A program made the translations under genes and the position numbers. A stretch of 64,000 nt of DNA from Xanthomonas melonis (GTDB lineage Bacteria; Pseudomonadota; Gammaproteobacteria; Xanthomonadales; Xanthomonadaceae), in the NCBI RefSeq assembly GCF_020783655.1, contig NZ_JAJGQH010000016.1:1-64000 (forward strand), written 5' to 3'. Positions 9,695 through 18,917 of this stretch are shown piece after piece (position 1 is the stretch's first letter; each line of letters starts with the position of its first letter). Below the pieces are notes generated by a model. That model made no database searches, was not told the origin of the DNA, and worked only from the letters and a program-made list of their open reading frames with translations.

Positions 9695-12598
9695 TCATCG
9701 GCGACGCGCTTTGCCGGACGCAATCTTGCGCTGCAACACGCTGACCGGCTTGCCGTCGTACTGGACGCTGGTGTCGGTCGCAGGTTCCAGCGCACCGGCA
9801 TCGGCGCGCGGGCCGTCGACGAAGCGCACCTTGATGGTGCGGCTGGCCTGCATGCCGGTCCAGCTGCCTTCGCGCTTGCCGATGCTCAGCTCGCCCTTGG
9901 CCTGGTTCCAGACCAGCGGAATGCGGCTGAACTCGCCCTTCTCGTAGCCGTAGCCCTTGCCGTCGTCCTCGTACAGCGAGAACTGGCCATCGGCGCCGGT
10001 ATAGACCACCACGGTGAGCGGTGCATCCGGCTTCTGGTCCACGTATTCCTGCACGGGGCCGGTCGGCACGATGGAACCGGCACGCACGAACAGCGGCATG
10101 CGCTCGATCGGCGCAGCCGCTTCGATGCTCTGGCCGCCCTCGTACCGCTTGCCGGTGGCGAAATCCAGCCAGCTGCTGCCGGCCGGCAGATAGACCTGCC
10201 GCGAGGTGGCGCCGAAGCGGGTCACCGGTGCGACCAGGAACGCCGGCCCGAACAGGTACTGGTCGTTGACGTCGCGGACCTTGGGATCGTTCGGGAAGTC
10301 CATCATCATGCCGCGCATGATCACGCCATCGCGCTGGTAGGTGTCACCGGCCAGGCTGTAGATGTACGGCAGCAAGGCATAACGCAGGCGGTTGTAGTAG
10401 GCCATGCTCTCGTAGAACGGCGTGCCTTCCGGGGCGATGTTCCAGATCTCGCGATACGGGAACTGGCCGTGCGAGCGGAAGATCGGCACGAACGCGCCGA
10501 ACTGGAACCAGCGCGTATTGAGCTCGCGCCATTCGGGCAGGTGCGCCGGATCCTGGCTCTCGTAGCGCTTCTCCACCGCGAAGCCGCCGATGTCGAAGGT
10601 CCAGTTGGGCAGGCCCGACAGCGCCATGTTCACGCCAGCGGAAATCTGCTCGTGCAGGTCGTCCCAGCGCGAGACGATATCGCCGCTCCACACCGCCACC
10701 GCGTTGCGCTGGGTGCCGGCATAGCCCTTGCGCGAGAGGATGAACACGCGCTTGTCGTCGGCCGCGCGGTCGCCCACGTACACGCCGTGGGTGTGCGGCA
10801 ACGGATACGAATTGAAGTACTCGGTGGACGAACCCAGTGCGTTGGGCGTGGTACGCGCCTTGCGCTCGCCGATGTCGAGATTGGAATGCACGTCCGGCTC
10901 GTCGGCGTCCATCCACCAGGCATCGAAGCCCTTGCTGTTGAGCTTTTCGTTGACCTGGCGCCAGAAGATCGCCTGCGCCTTTTCCGAATACGGATCGTAG
11001 AACGAGTTCTTGTAGCCCTTGCCGATCCAGTCCAGCTCACCCACTTCGACATTGCGCTTGAACATGAAACCGGCCGCGTCCAGTTCCTTGTAATTGGCGG
11101 TGGTGGGATAGAACTTGGGCCAGATCGAAATCATGATCTGCGCGTGCATGTCGTGCACGGCCTTGACCATGCCGTCCGGATCGGGGAAGTGCTGCGGATC
11201 GAAATCGTGCGAGCCCCAGGCGTCTTCCGGCCAGTACGACCAATCGAGCACGATGTTGTCCAGCGACAGCTTGCGCTTGCGGTATTCGGCCACCGCGCCC
11301 ACCAGCTCGTCCTGGCTCTTGTAGCGCTCGCGGCTCTGCCAGAAGCCATACGCCCACTTGGGCAGCATCACCGACTTGCCGGTGAGTTCGCGGTAGCCGG
11401 CCACGGCTTGGTCGTAGGAATCGGCGGAAACGAAGTAGTAGTCGATCATCTGACCGGCTTCGGACCACAGCGACAGGTCCTTCGCTTCGGCGGCAGGCAG
11501 CGGATCGCGGTGCAGCAGCGCGATGTAGCTGGGATCGATCAGATCCCATTCGATCTTGACGGTGTGGCGCTGGCCCGGCTGCAGATCGAGGGTGAACTCG
11601 TGATTCCACGGGTTCCAGTTCTGGCGCCAGCGATCGATCACCAGCTTGCCATCCACGTACAGCTTGGCGTACTCGCTCGAGTACAGCGAGAAGCTGTGCT
11701 CGCCGCCGGTGAGCGCTTCGATCTCGCCCTCCCAGCTGACCTGCATGCGGCTGTCCTTGTCCTTGGTGATCGCCTTCTTGGGGAACTTGGTCAGGTCGCT
11801 GAGGTATTGATAGTTCACCTCGCTCTCGCGCCGCTCCAGCACCTGCTTGCCGTTGATGGCGTAGCGGGCGGTCAGCGCGCCGGCCTTGCCCTTGGCGTCG
11901 TACAGCTTGAGCGTCTTGGGCAGCGGCTGCAGGCCGCGCGGGTCGCCCAGGCGGCTGATCGAGTTGTTGTCCCAGAGCAGGCCGTAATTGCGGCTGGACA
12001 CCAGGTAAGGCACCGCCATGTCGATGTTGTTCTGCTGCAGTTCGACGTTGCGGCCCTTCTGGTTCATCCAGCCCTGCTGGTGCTGGCCGAAGCCGTACAA
12101 GGCTTCATCGTCGGGCGACTGGAAGCGCTGGCGCACGCTCAGGTACTGCTTGCCTTCGACCTTGAGCGGCGCAAAGCTGCGCCCGCCGGCCACTTCCGAC
12201 AGCACCGGCTTGCCGTTGGCATCGGCGAAGCTGACATGGCCGTCGACGGTTGAGACGGTGGCAGTGACCTTGCCGGTCTTCAGCTGCACGCTGTCGCCCT
12301 GCTCGGCCAGCTGGAACGCGGTGTCGCCCTGCACCGGCACCCGCATCAGGCTGGGGCTGCGCGCGAAGTCGCCATCGGGATCGGCGCTGACGCGGATGAT
12401 GCCAGCATCGACCACCTGCAGCCGCACCGCAGCGGCGCCCTTGGTGCTGGGCACCACGGTGACGCCATCGGCGGCCTTGCGCACTTCCTGCGCGTGCGCG
12501 GCATTGGCCAACAAGGCCAGCGACAACGCCAGGCAGTGGGCGAGCGGCGTACGCCGATTGGAAGGCGCGGCGCTGGCGGAACGGATGGTGGTTTGCAT
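9695..12598 (-). CDS. xylS: GH31 alpha-xylosidase with PA14 insert (xyloglucan type)
   Basis: This 967-residue enzyme should release alpha-1,6-xylose from the non-reducing end of xyloglucan oligosaccharides. It has a Sec signal (cleavage after N-A-A-H-A, about residue 36), an N-terminal beta-sandwich, a PA14-like domain at about 250-375 ([13 protein letters not shown]), then the catalytic barrel. The likely nucleophile is Asp564 in W-W-M-D-A-D-E-P-D, and the likely acid/base is Asp640 in W-S-G-D-I-V. The PA14 insert is known from the Cellvibrio xyloglucan alpha-xylosidase, where it helps bind longer oligosaccharides. The start at 12598 follows AAGGGAGTGACC; upstream in-frame sequence is non-coding. 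Location is probably periplasmic. It lies between the GH35 and GH95 genes. Confidence 0.92.
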   Translation of the reverse strand: MQTTIRSASAAPSNRRTPLAHCLALSLALLANAAHAQEVRKAADGVTVVPSTKGAAAVRLQVVDAGIIRVSADPDGDFARSPSLMRVPVQGDTAFQLAEQGDSVQLKTGKVTATVSTVDGHVSFADANGKPVLSEVAGGRSFAPLKVEGKQYLSVRQRFQSPDDEALYGFGQHQQGWMNQKGRNVELQQNNIDMAVPYLVSSRNYGLLWDNNSISRLGDPRGLQPLPKTLKLYDAKGKAGALTARYAINGKQVLERRESEVNYQYLSDLTKFPKKAITKDKDSRMQVSWEGEIEALTGGEHSFSLYSSEYAKLYVDGKLVIDRWRQNWNPWNHEFTLDLQPGQRHTVKIEWDLIDPSYIALLHRDPLPAAEAKDLSLWSEAGQMIDYYFVSADSYDQAVAGYRELTGKSVMLPKWAYGFWQSRERYKSQDELVGAVAEYRKRKLSLDNIVLDWSYWPEDAWGSHDFDPQHFPDPDGMVKAVHDMHAQIMISIWPKFYPTTANYKELDAAGFMFKRNVEVGELDWIGKGYKNSFYDPYSEKAQAIFWRQVNEKLNSKGFDAWWMDADEPDVHSNLDIGERKARTTPNALGSSTEYFNSYPLPHTHGVYVGDRAADDKRVFILSRKGYAGTQRNAVAVWSGDIVSRWDDLHEQISAGVNMALSGLPNWTFDIGGFAVEKRYESQDPAHLPEWRELNTRWFQFGAFVPIFRSHGQFPYREIWNIAPEGTPFYESMAYYNRLRYALLPYIYSLAGDTYQRDGVIMRGMMMDFPNDPKVRDVNDQYLFGPAFLVAPVTRFGATSRQVYLPAGSSWLDFATGKRYEGGQSIEAAAPIERMPLFVRAGSIVPTGPVQEYVDQKPDAPLTVVVYTGADGQFSLYEDDGKGYGYEKGEFSRIPLVWNQAKGELSIGKREGSWTGMQASRTIKVRFVDGPRADAGALEPATDTSVQYDGKPVSVLQRKIASGKARRR

Positions 12599-12779
12599 GG
12601 TCACTCCCTTTGAATGGCGGAACGGCGCTGCGGGGGCAGCGCTGCATGGGTTGGAAGATCCGACGGCCGACCGCGGCGCGGGCGGGGACGACGTGCAGAC
12701 ACGGCAAGGTCGGTCGACCGCTGCCGCTTCCTGGCGCCGCCCGCGTCTGCCACGACTGCGCGGCGGCCGTGGATCGCGG

Positions 12780-14513
12780 TTACTTGTAGGTGCCGAGCTT
12801 GATCTTGAGCAGTTGCGGGGCGCTGGAGAAATTGACGCCGTAATCGGTCTGGTCACCATTCCAGTTGCGCTGGAACTTCCACTGCGTGCCCTCGTACACG
12901 CCCTCCTCGACGCGTTCGTAGATCATGTTGGCAGTGGCGTCGCCCGCCGGGTGCAGGGTCACGCGCGCGTGGTAGCCGGTGACCAGGAACTCGTCCGGAC
13001 CCAGCTCGGCGATCAGGGCGGCACCGATCGGCTCCGGGTTACCCGGCGGCTCGCCCTTGAACCAGAACTGCGGCACGCCATAAGTGATGGTGGCGCTCCA
13101 GCGGTCGTTGAGCCTGAGCTCCTGCACGGCCTGGCCGGGTTCTTCGGCGGTACCGTGCAACTTGCCTTCGGACGCAGCCTTGGCGAACGGGCGCATGCCC
13201 ATGCTCACCGCCTGGAAGCCCAGCGCAAACGGTGCCAGCGTTTCTTCGTTGACGTGCTTGGCGCCCAGCGGATAGTTGGAGTAACGGGTGAAGTCGATGC
13301 CGAATGCCGACCAGCCGATGCCGTCATGGCCCAGCGTGGGATACAGGTAACGCGCGTATTCCGGGCGGTTGCCGGTTTCGGCGACGAACAAGGCATTGTC
13401 CGGGCGCGCGTAGCGTTCCAGCACCGTGGTGTACATGCGGTATTCCGGCATGTAGATGTCTGGCGCCAGCAGATCGATATGCGGGCCGGCGGCCTTCCAC
13501 ACATCCAGCACGTTGTCGGTGGGGCCACCGCTGGCGTACTGGCCGGGCTGACCCGGATTGAAGGGCCCACGCAGCGCGGCATTGACGTACATCGGCAGCG
13601 GATATTCGGCCTTGCCGGCTTCGGTCACCTGGTCGATGTAACGGCCGATCGACCACGCATGGAAGATTTCATCGGCATCGGCGCCAAACACCTGCGCCCA
13701 GGTGCCGGGCTGCTTGTTCAAGCGCTTGAGCAGTGCATCCGGCACAGGGCCGTCGAACAGCTTCTGCGCCATCGGCGAGAAATCGCGCACGCTGCCGTAG
13801 GTGCCCGGCTCGTTCTGCGGCTGGATCATGATGACGGTGTGCTGCGGATCCACCTTCTTGAGGTGCTGCATGAAGGCGACGAAGGCCTTGCGGTCGGCGT
13901 CCAGGGTGGCCTGCGCATGCGGCGACAACGAACCGATCGCCTTGCCCTCGCGGGTGATCACGCGCGGGAACCGTTGATTGTCTGCCTTGACCCACAGCGG
14001 TGTGTAGGAAGGGCTGTTGTTCTTCCAGGTGGCGAACCACAGCAGCACCAGCTTCACCTTGTGCTCGCGCGCCTGGCTCAGCAAGGTATCGACGAAGGAG
14101 AAATCGAACTTGCCTTCTTCCGGTTCCACCTGCTCCCAGGCGATCGGCACCTGCACGGTGTTGGGGCCCAACACCTGCATCGCCGGCCACACCTTGTCCA
14201 TGATGCCGGGATAGTTGCTGGAGTTGTTGACCTGCGCGCCAAGAATCAGGAACGGGGCGCCGTCGACCATCAACGCATGCTTGCCATCCTTGCTGACGAA
14301 CTGCGGCATCGGGCTCTGTTCGGCCTGCGCCTGATTCGTGGCCGGGGTGGCGGCCGGCGCCGTCGCCGTTGGCGTGGTGGCGGCCGGTTTTGCGGCATCG
14401 CCCTGGTCACCGGATTGGCATGCGGCCAGGGCAAGCGTCAGCGCAGACAGCAGCAGCGGACGCAGGCAACGCGATGCGGTGATGGGGCGTGCGACGGGGA
14501 TCTGCATGGACAT
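12780..14513 (-). CDS. GH35 beta-galactosidase, lipoprotein
   Basis: This 577-residue enzyme is predicted to take beta-1,2-galactose off xyloglucan side chains. It starts with a lipoprotein signal whose lipobox ends L-A-L-A-A-C (Cys32); Gln and Ser after the cysteine favour the outer membrane. A low-complexity Ala/Thr/Pro linker (about 40-65) separates the lipid anchor from the (beta/alpha)8 barrel. Catalytic residues expected for GH35 are visible: the acid/base in Q-P-Q-N-E-P-G (Glu235) and the nucleophile in F-V-A-E-T-G (Glu379). The start at 14513 has GGAG close upstream and lies 11 bases after the esterase stop. It resembles the Cellvibrio Bgl35A type more than the large LacZ enzymes. Galactose released here would feed the galactonate operon at 26672-30229. 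Confidence 0.88.
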   Translation of the reverse strand: MSMQIPVARPITASRCLRPLLLSALTLALAACQSGDQGDAAKPAATTPTATAPAATPATNQAQAEQSPMPQFVSKDGKHALMVDGAPFLILGAQVNNSSNYPGIMDKVWPAMQVLGPNTVQVPIAWEQVEPEEGKFDFSFVDTLLSQAREHKVKLVLLWFATWKNNSPSYTPLWVKADNQRFPRVITREGKAIGSLSPHAQATLDADRKAFVAFMQHLKKVDPQHTVIMIQPQNEPGTYGSVRDFSPMAQKLFDGPVPDALLKRLNKQPGTWAQVFGADADEIFHAWSIGRYIDQVTEAGKAEYPLPMYVNAALRGPFNPGQPGQYASGGPTDNVLDVWKAAGPHIDLLAPDIYMPEYRMYTTVLERYARPDNALFVAETGNRPEYARYLYPTLGHDGIGWSAFGIDFTRYSNYPLGAKHVNEETLAPFALGFQAVSMGMRPFAKAASEGKLHGTAEEPGQAVQELRLNDRWSATITYGVPQFWFKGEPPGNPEPIGAALIAELGPDEFLVTGYHARVTLHPAGDATANMIYERVEEGVYEGTQWKFQRNWNGDQTDYGVNFSSAPQLLKIKLGTYK

Positions 14514-14524
14514 AGGACTCCGTG

Positions 14525-16441
14525 TCACCAGGTATCGGTGCGAAATGGGGAAACAGGAAGGGTGTCGCGGTTGATCAGGTTGGCGTCGTCGGGGTTCTCG
14601 CTCCAGCCATAACGCACCGCGACCGGCGCAGGTACCGCATCGCTGCGCACCACGATGCGGTCGCCCTCGATCCGCGCAGTGGCCGGATGGAAGCGACGGT
14701 CGGCGCCGGCGATGCGAAAGCCCTGTGGTGCGCCGCCGCCTCGTACCTGCAGCGTACTGCCCTGCAGATCGAACTCCAGCTCGGCCTTGCCGTCGGTAAA
14801 TCGCGCGCGCTCGAACACCGGAGCGCTGTACACCAGCGTCTGGCCGTAGGCCACGTGCCGTGCAGCCAGCGCCAGGCGATGCCCGACATCGCGCTTGTTG
14901 GTGGGGTGGATGTCGGTGGGATTGCCGATATCGATGATCACCGCCTGCGCGGTCGCCGGCAGCGCCAGCGTCTTGGACTGCGACTCGCGCAGCAGCGCCC
15001 ACGGACTCAGCTCGCCCTTGTCGCCGCCAGCCTTGAAGTTGGCCAGCTGCACCCACAAAAACGGCAGGGCCTTCTGGCCACGTTCGGAGCGCCACTGCTG
15101 GATCATGGCGGCGAACTGTTCGCGGTATTTCAACGCACCGCTCTCGCTGGCATTGGTTTCGCCCTGGTACCAGATCACGCCCTTGACCGGGAACGGCTGC
15201 AACGGATGGATCATCTGGTTGTACAGCAGCGTCGGCAGTTGATTCTTGTTGTCGACCAGCGACACGCGCACCGCCGCAGGCCGGAACTTCCAGCCGTTCA
15301 ATGCGCGCTTGGCGCCATCGTTGGTCTGCACGAAGCGCTGTGCGTCCGGGCCATGCATGCCGCCACCGCCGCTGAGATCCTCCACCCGGACCGCGATGTG
15401 GTTGACGCCGGCGTGCAGGACGGTGGCAGGCACCGGATAGACGCGCGCCAGGTTCCACTGCTTTTCGGTCGTGCCCACCTGCTGACCATTGACGTAGGTG
15501 ATGTCCGAGTCGTCGATCTGGCCCACGCCCAGGGTGATGCCGGCCTTGGCCTCGGCCGCGCTCAGGGTCACCGTGGTGCGATACCAGGCAATCCCATCCA
15601 TGCCATCGAAGCCGCTGGCCTCCCATTGCTGGCTGGTCGGGATGCTGTCCCAGTCGCTGTCGTCGAAGCCCGGCTCGCGCCACTGCGGGGTATCGCCTTC
15701 GACCTTGGGCCAGCGCGCGATGCGCTTGCCGGTGGCGGCCTGCGCTGCGGCATCGCGTTGCTTGATCGCCTCGATGGCTCCCTGGTTCTGGTCGGCGCTC
15801 AGCCCCAGCGAGGCGGCATCCATCCACGCCTCGATCGCGCTGCCGCCCCAACTGCTGTTGACGATGCCGATCGGCACGCCGGTACTGGCGCGCAGCTCCT
15901 TGGCGAAGAAGTAGCCCACTGCGGTGAATTCGCCGGCGGTGGCTGGCGTCGCCGCCTTCCATTCGCCGCCGGCCAGGCGCGTCTCGGGTCGCACCGACCA
16001 CGACTTGGGCACCTTGAAGTGCCGCAGTTGCGGATCGTTGGCTGCAGCCACCGCCTGCGCGCCGTCGCTGGCCTGCGCCAACGGCCATTCCATGTTGGAT
16101 TGACCGCTGGCCAGCCAGACATCGCCGACCAGCACATCGCGGACCTGCAACTGCCCGCCATCGCCCTGCACGCTCAGCACATAGGGACCGCCGGCGGCGT
16201 GCGCCGGCAGACTGACCTTCCATGCGCCCTGGGCGTCGGCCCTGGTGGTGGCGTGGCGACCGTCGAAGTCCACCCGGATGGAAGCGTTCGGCGTGGACCA
16301 GCCCCATACCGGCATCGGCTGGTCGCGCTGCAGCACCGCACCGTCACCGAACAACAGCGGCAGCGAAGGCTGTGCGCAGGCCAGCGGGCTACCCAGCATC
16401 AGACCCAGCAGGCAGGCGCGGCGGACGAAGCTAAAGGTCAT
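14525..16441 (-). CDS. CE20-type xyloglucan acetylesterase (SGNH esterase with inserted beta-domain)
   Basis: This 638-residue exported protein (Sec signal, cleavage near residue 23) is a sialate-O-acetylesterase-like SGNH hydrolase. The catalytic serine is Ser115 in A-S-G-Q-S-N-M-E-W; the oxyanion and second block segments are V-N-S-S-W-G-G and W-Y-Q-G-E-T-N; the catalytic Asp-His is in P-T-D-I-H-P (Asp510, His512). The esterase fold is interrupted at about residues 245-375 by a carbohydrate-binding-like beta-sandwich (from [11 protein letters not shown] to [10 protein letters not shown]). To my knowledge the Xanthomonas xyloglucan-locus esterase of this architecture founded family CE20. Its role would be to remove acetyl groups from galactosyl residues so GH35 can act; the GH35 gene starts 11 bases downstream. 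Confidence 0.82.
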   Translation of the reverse strand: MTFSFVRRACLLGLMLGSPLACAQPSLPLLFGDGAVLQRDQPMPVWGWSTPNASIRVDFDGRHATTRADAQGAWKVSLPAHAAGGPYVLSVQGDGGQLQVRDVLVGDVWLASGQSNMEWPLAQASDGAQAVAAANDPQLRHFKVPKSWSVRPETRLAGGEWKAATPATAGEFTAVGYFFAKELRASTGVPIGIVNSSWGGSAIEAWMDAASLGLSADQNQGAIEAIKQRDAAAQAATGKRIARWPKVEGDTPQWREPGFDDSDWDSIPTSQQWEASGFDGMDGIAWYRTTVTLSAAEAKAGITLGVGQIDDSDITYVNGQQVGTTEKQWNLARVYPVPATVLHAGVNHIAVRVEDLSGGGGMHGPDAQRFVQTNDGAKRALNGWKFRPAAVRVSLVDNKNQLPTLLYNQMIHPLQPFPVKGVIWYQGETNASESGALKYREQFAAMIQQWRSERGQKALPFLWVQLANFKAGGDKGELSPWALLRESQSKTLALPATAQAVIIDIGNPTDIHPTNKRDVGHRLALAARHVAYGQTLVYSAPVFERARFTDGKAELEFDLQGSTLQVRGGGAPQGFRIAGADRRFHPATARIEGDRIVVRSDAVPAPVAVRYGWSENPDDANLINRDTLPVSPFRTDTW

Positions 16442-16547
16442 GCAGTGATCTCCAGGGGCGGCGCAGCCGGTCGGCGCGCCACGATGCGACGGGGGACGAG
16501 GATGGACACGCTGGAACCGCGCGATGATGCGCGCAGGGCCGGCGCGC

Positions 16548-18806
16548 TCATTGCGGATCGCCGTAGAAGATGCCACGCCCGCCGGTGGCAAAGTACACCC
16601 GGCCCGGCAGACGCGGATCGCCGGTCACGCTGTACGGCCTGCCGAAGCGGTGCGCGTCGTCGTTGATGCGCAGCCAGTGCGCGCCTTCGTCGTCGGAGCG
16701 GAAGATGCCATCCACGCCGGCCACGCGTCCTGCCAGATACAGCGCCGGCGGCGCCCCGTCGTGCATTGGCTTGCCGATACCGAGCGAACGCGCTTCGTCC
16801 AGCCTCGCCAAGGTCTGCAGTTGGCCATCGCGCCAGCGCATCACCCCCAGCGAGGGATTGCTCAGATACACCACGCCTGCGCGCCAGGGGTCGGGGCGCA
16901 GCTGCGGGCGGGTCCGCCCATCGCGCGCCGGGTCGCCCACCCGCTGCCCGGTATCGCGGAAGCTGAGCGCGCCATCGGTGCTCGCGTACAGGCGGCCACT
17001 GGCGACATCGACCGCATACCAGCGCCGCGCATCGACCCGATCGGCCACCACCACGGCGGTATCGGGCAGCCCCTGCACGCGCTGCCAGTGCCTGCCGAAA
17101 TCGGAGCTGCGCCAGTTGCCGCCATGCTCCGGCGCCCACACCACCTGCGCCGCATCCGCGCCAATGGCGATCGTGCCGGCGCCCTGCCCGGCCGGCGGCT
17201 CGCTGGCGAACGCGCTCCAGTGGGCTCCGCCATCGTGCGAATACAGCGCGCGGATTTCGTTGTTGCGGCGATTGCGCACGGTACCGCTGCGCACCACCGT
17301 CGATGGCTTCTGCCCGGCCGCATCGATGCTCTCGCCGTTGGTCAGCCGCGGCCCGCGATACTGCAGCTGCGCGGTGTCTAGGTCGTCGTGGCGAAAGCCG
17401 TCGATATCGCCCAGTGCGCTGAGCAGGTGCGCGCCGGCCATCGGGCTGAGCAGATCCAGCGGCACGGTTTCTTCCAGCCCGCGGTCCTGGAACCACCACT
17501 GCACCGGCTGCCCGCTGCCGGCGGCCTCGTGCAGATTGCGCGAAGCCCAGATGCCGTAGCCGGTGACGAACAGCGCGTGATTGCGGTCAAACGGGTCGAT
17601 CGCCAACGCGCCGATCCAGTGCGGCGTGGCCTGCGCGGTCCAGGGCGCGGTGCTGTGATCGAAGCGTGCCCCAGCCAGCACCGGTACCCAGCTGCGTCCG
17701 CCGTCGGTGCTGCGGAACACCTCGTCGCGCGGGGTGTGGCGGCGGAAGGTGCTGGCCAGGATCACCTGCGGCTGCTGCGGATCCACCGCCACCGCACCCC
17801 AGCCGAAGCCAGCGCCGCTGGCTGGTTGCGCGAGCGGGCTGATCTGATCCCAGCGCGCCTGCGCCGGGCTGTACTTCCACAGCGCGCCGCCGGCCATCAG
17901 GTCCGGGCCGGGTTGGTCGCCATAGCTCAGGTACCAGTGTCCGTCGCTGCCGCCGGCCATGTGGCTGGGGCGCAGCCCCTGGGGCTGCCCGGCCACTGCG
18001 GACCAGGTGCGGCCGGCATCGTCGGAGACGTACAGGCTGGTCTGTTCGGTGGACACGCCGACATAGATGCGCGGCGTCGGTGCGCCGGCCTTCCCGCTGG
18101 CCGCGTCGAACACCACGAAGGCGATGCCCACCGCCTGCGCCTGTCCTACATGGTTGCGCGCGCTCGCGCCGGCAAAGGCATCGGCAGGAAACGTGGTCAC
18201 CCGCGACCACCGCGCGCCACGGTCGTCGCTACGCCACAGCCCGGCGTCGCGCGAGCCCAGCAGCAGCACCCGCCCGTCGTGCGGGTCCACCGCCAACCGC
18301 TCGCCGTTGGCGCGCCCGAGCTGGTTGCCGCCCAGCTTGAACGGCAACGCGGTGCGCTGGAAGCTGCGGCCGCGATCGAACGAGCGCAGCACGGCGGCAT
18401 TGCCGGCGCGTTCGTGCATATAGGTGCCCGCCGCCAGATAGATGGCCTCGGGGTTGGCAGGGTCGACAGCGAACGCATCGATCCCCATCAGGTTCCAGTC
18501 GTCGGCACCCAGCCAATCGGTCAGCGCCACCCACTGCTGTGCACCCGCATCCCAGCGATAGGCTCCACCGACATCGGTGCGGGCATAGGCAAGATCGCGC
18601 TCGGCGGGATGGAACAGCACCCCGGTGACGAAGCCGCCGCCGCCGATGGCGACGCTGCGCCAGTGATACGGCGCCGGTACAGCGGGCTCGGCCGCGGGGG
18701 CTACGGATGTCACGAAGAGCAACACCAGCGTCAGGCGAACGGTAGTCAGCCACGCATGTGCTGCGAAAAGGCGGCGCTTAGTAGGCGGATCGATCAAGGT
18801 GATCAT
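16548..18806 (-). CDS. xeg74: GH74 endo-xyloglucanase
   Basis: This 752-residue secreted enzyme cuts the beta-1,4-glucan backbone of xyloglucan. It has the two seven-bladed propellers of GH74, seen as repeated Asp-box-like segments such as S-D-D-R-G-A-R-W, S-D-D-A-G-R-T-W, S-T-D-G-G-R-S-W and S-D-F-G-R-H-W. The N-terminal propeller holds R-T-D-V-G-G-A-Y-R-W, whose aspartate (Asp78) matches one catalytic residue of the family; the second is probably the aspartate of I-G-A-D-A-A-Q-V-V-W. A hydrophobic stretch ending V-A-P-A-A near residue 39 is the likely Sec signal. The start at 18806 has GGAGG very close to the ATG, so a TTG nine bases further is an alternative. It is the first hydrolase after the transporter genes. 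Confidence 0.9.
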   Translation of the reverse strand: MITLIDPPTKRRLFAAHAWLTTVRLTLVLLFVTSVAPAAEPAVPAPYHWRSVAIGGGGFVTGVLFHPAERDLAYARTDVGGAYRWDAGAQQWVALTDWLGADDWNLMGIDAFAVDPANPEAIYLAAGTYMHERAGNAAVLRSFDRGRSFQRTALPFKLGGNQLGRANGERLAVDPHDGRVLLLGSRDAGLWRSDDRGARWSRVTTFPADAFAGASARNHVGQAQAVGIAFVVFDAASGKAGAPTPRIYVGVSTEQTSLYVSDDAGRTWSAVAGQPQGLRPSHMAGGSDGHWYLSYGDQPGPDLMAGGALWKYSPAQARWDQISPLAQPASGAGFGWGAVAVDPQQPQVILASTFRRHTPRDEVFRSTDGGRSWVPVLAGARFDHSTAPWTAQATPHWIGALAIDPFDRNHALFVTGYGIWASRNLHEAAGSGQPVQWWFQDRGLEETVPLDLLSPMAGAHLLSALGDIDGFRHDDLDTAQLQYRGPRLTNGESIDAAGQKPSTVVRSGTVRNRRNNEIRALYSHDGGAHWSAFASEPPAGQGAGTIAIGADAAQVVWAPEHGGNWRSSDFGRHWQRVQGLPDTAVVVADRVDARRWYAVDVASGRLYASTDGALSFRDTGQRVGDPARDGRTRPQLRPDPWRAGVVYLSNPSLGVMRWRDGQLQTLARLDEARSLGIGKPMHDGAPPALYLAGRVAGVDGIFRSDDEGAHWLRINDDAHRFGRPYSVTGDPRLPGRVYFATGGRGIFYGDPQ

Positions 18807-18917
18807 TCCTCCGGCTCCCCTCGCGATCGACGGCAAGGCCATCGACAGGAAAAACACCGGTCCGACGAGCTGCCTGCACAGCTCGCCGGACCGGAGACGC
18901 ACTTCCTACGGCGCGTT

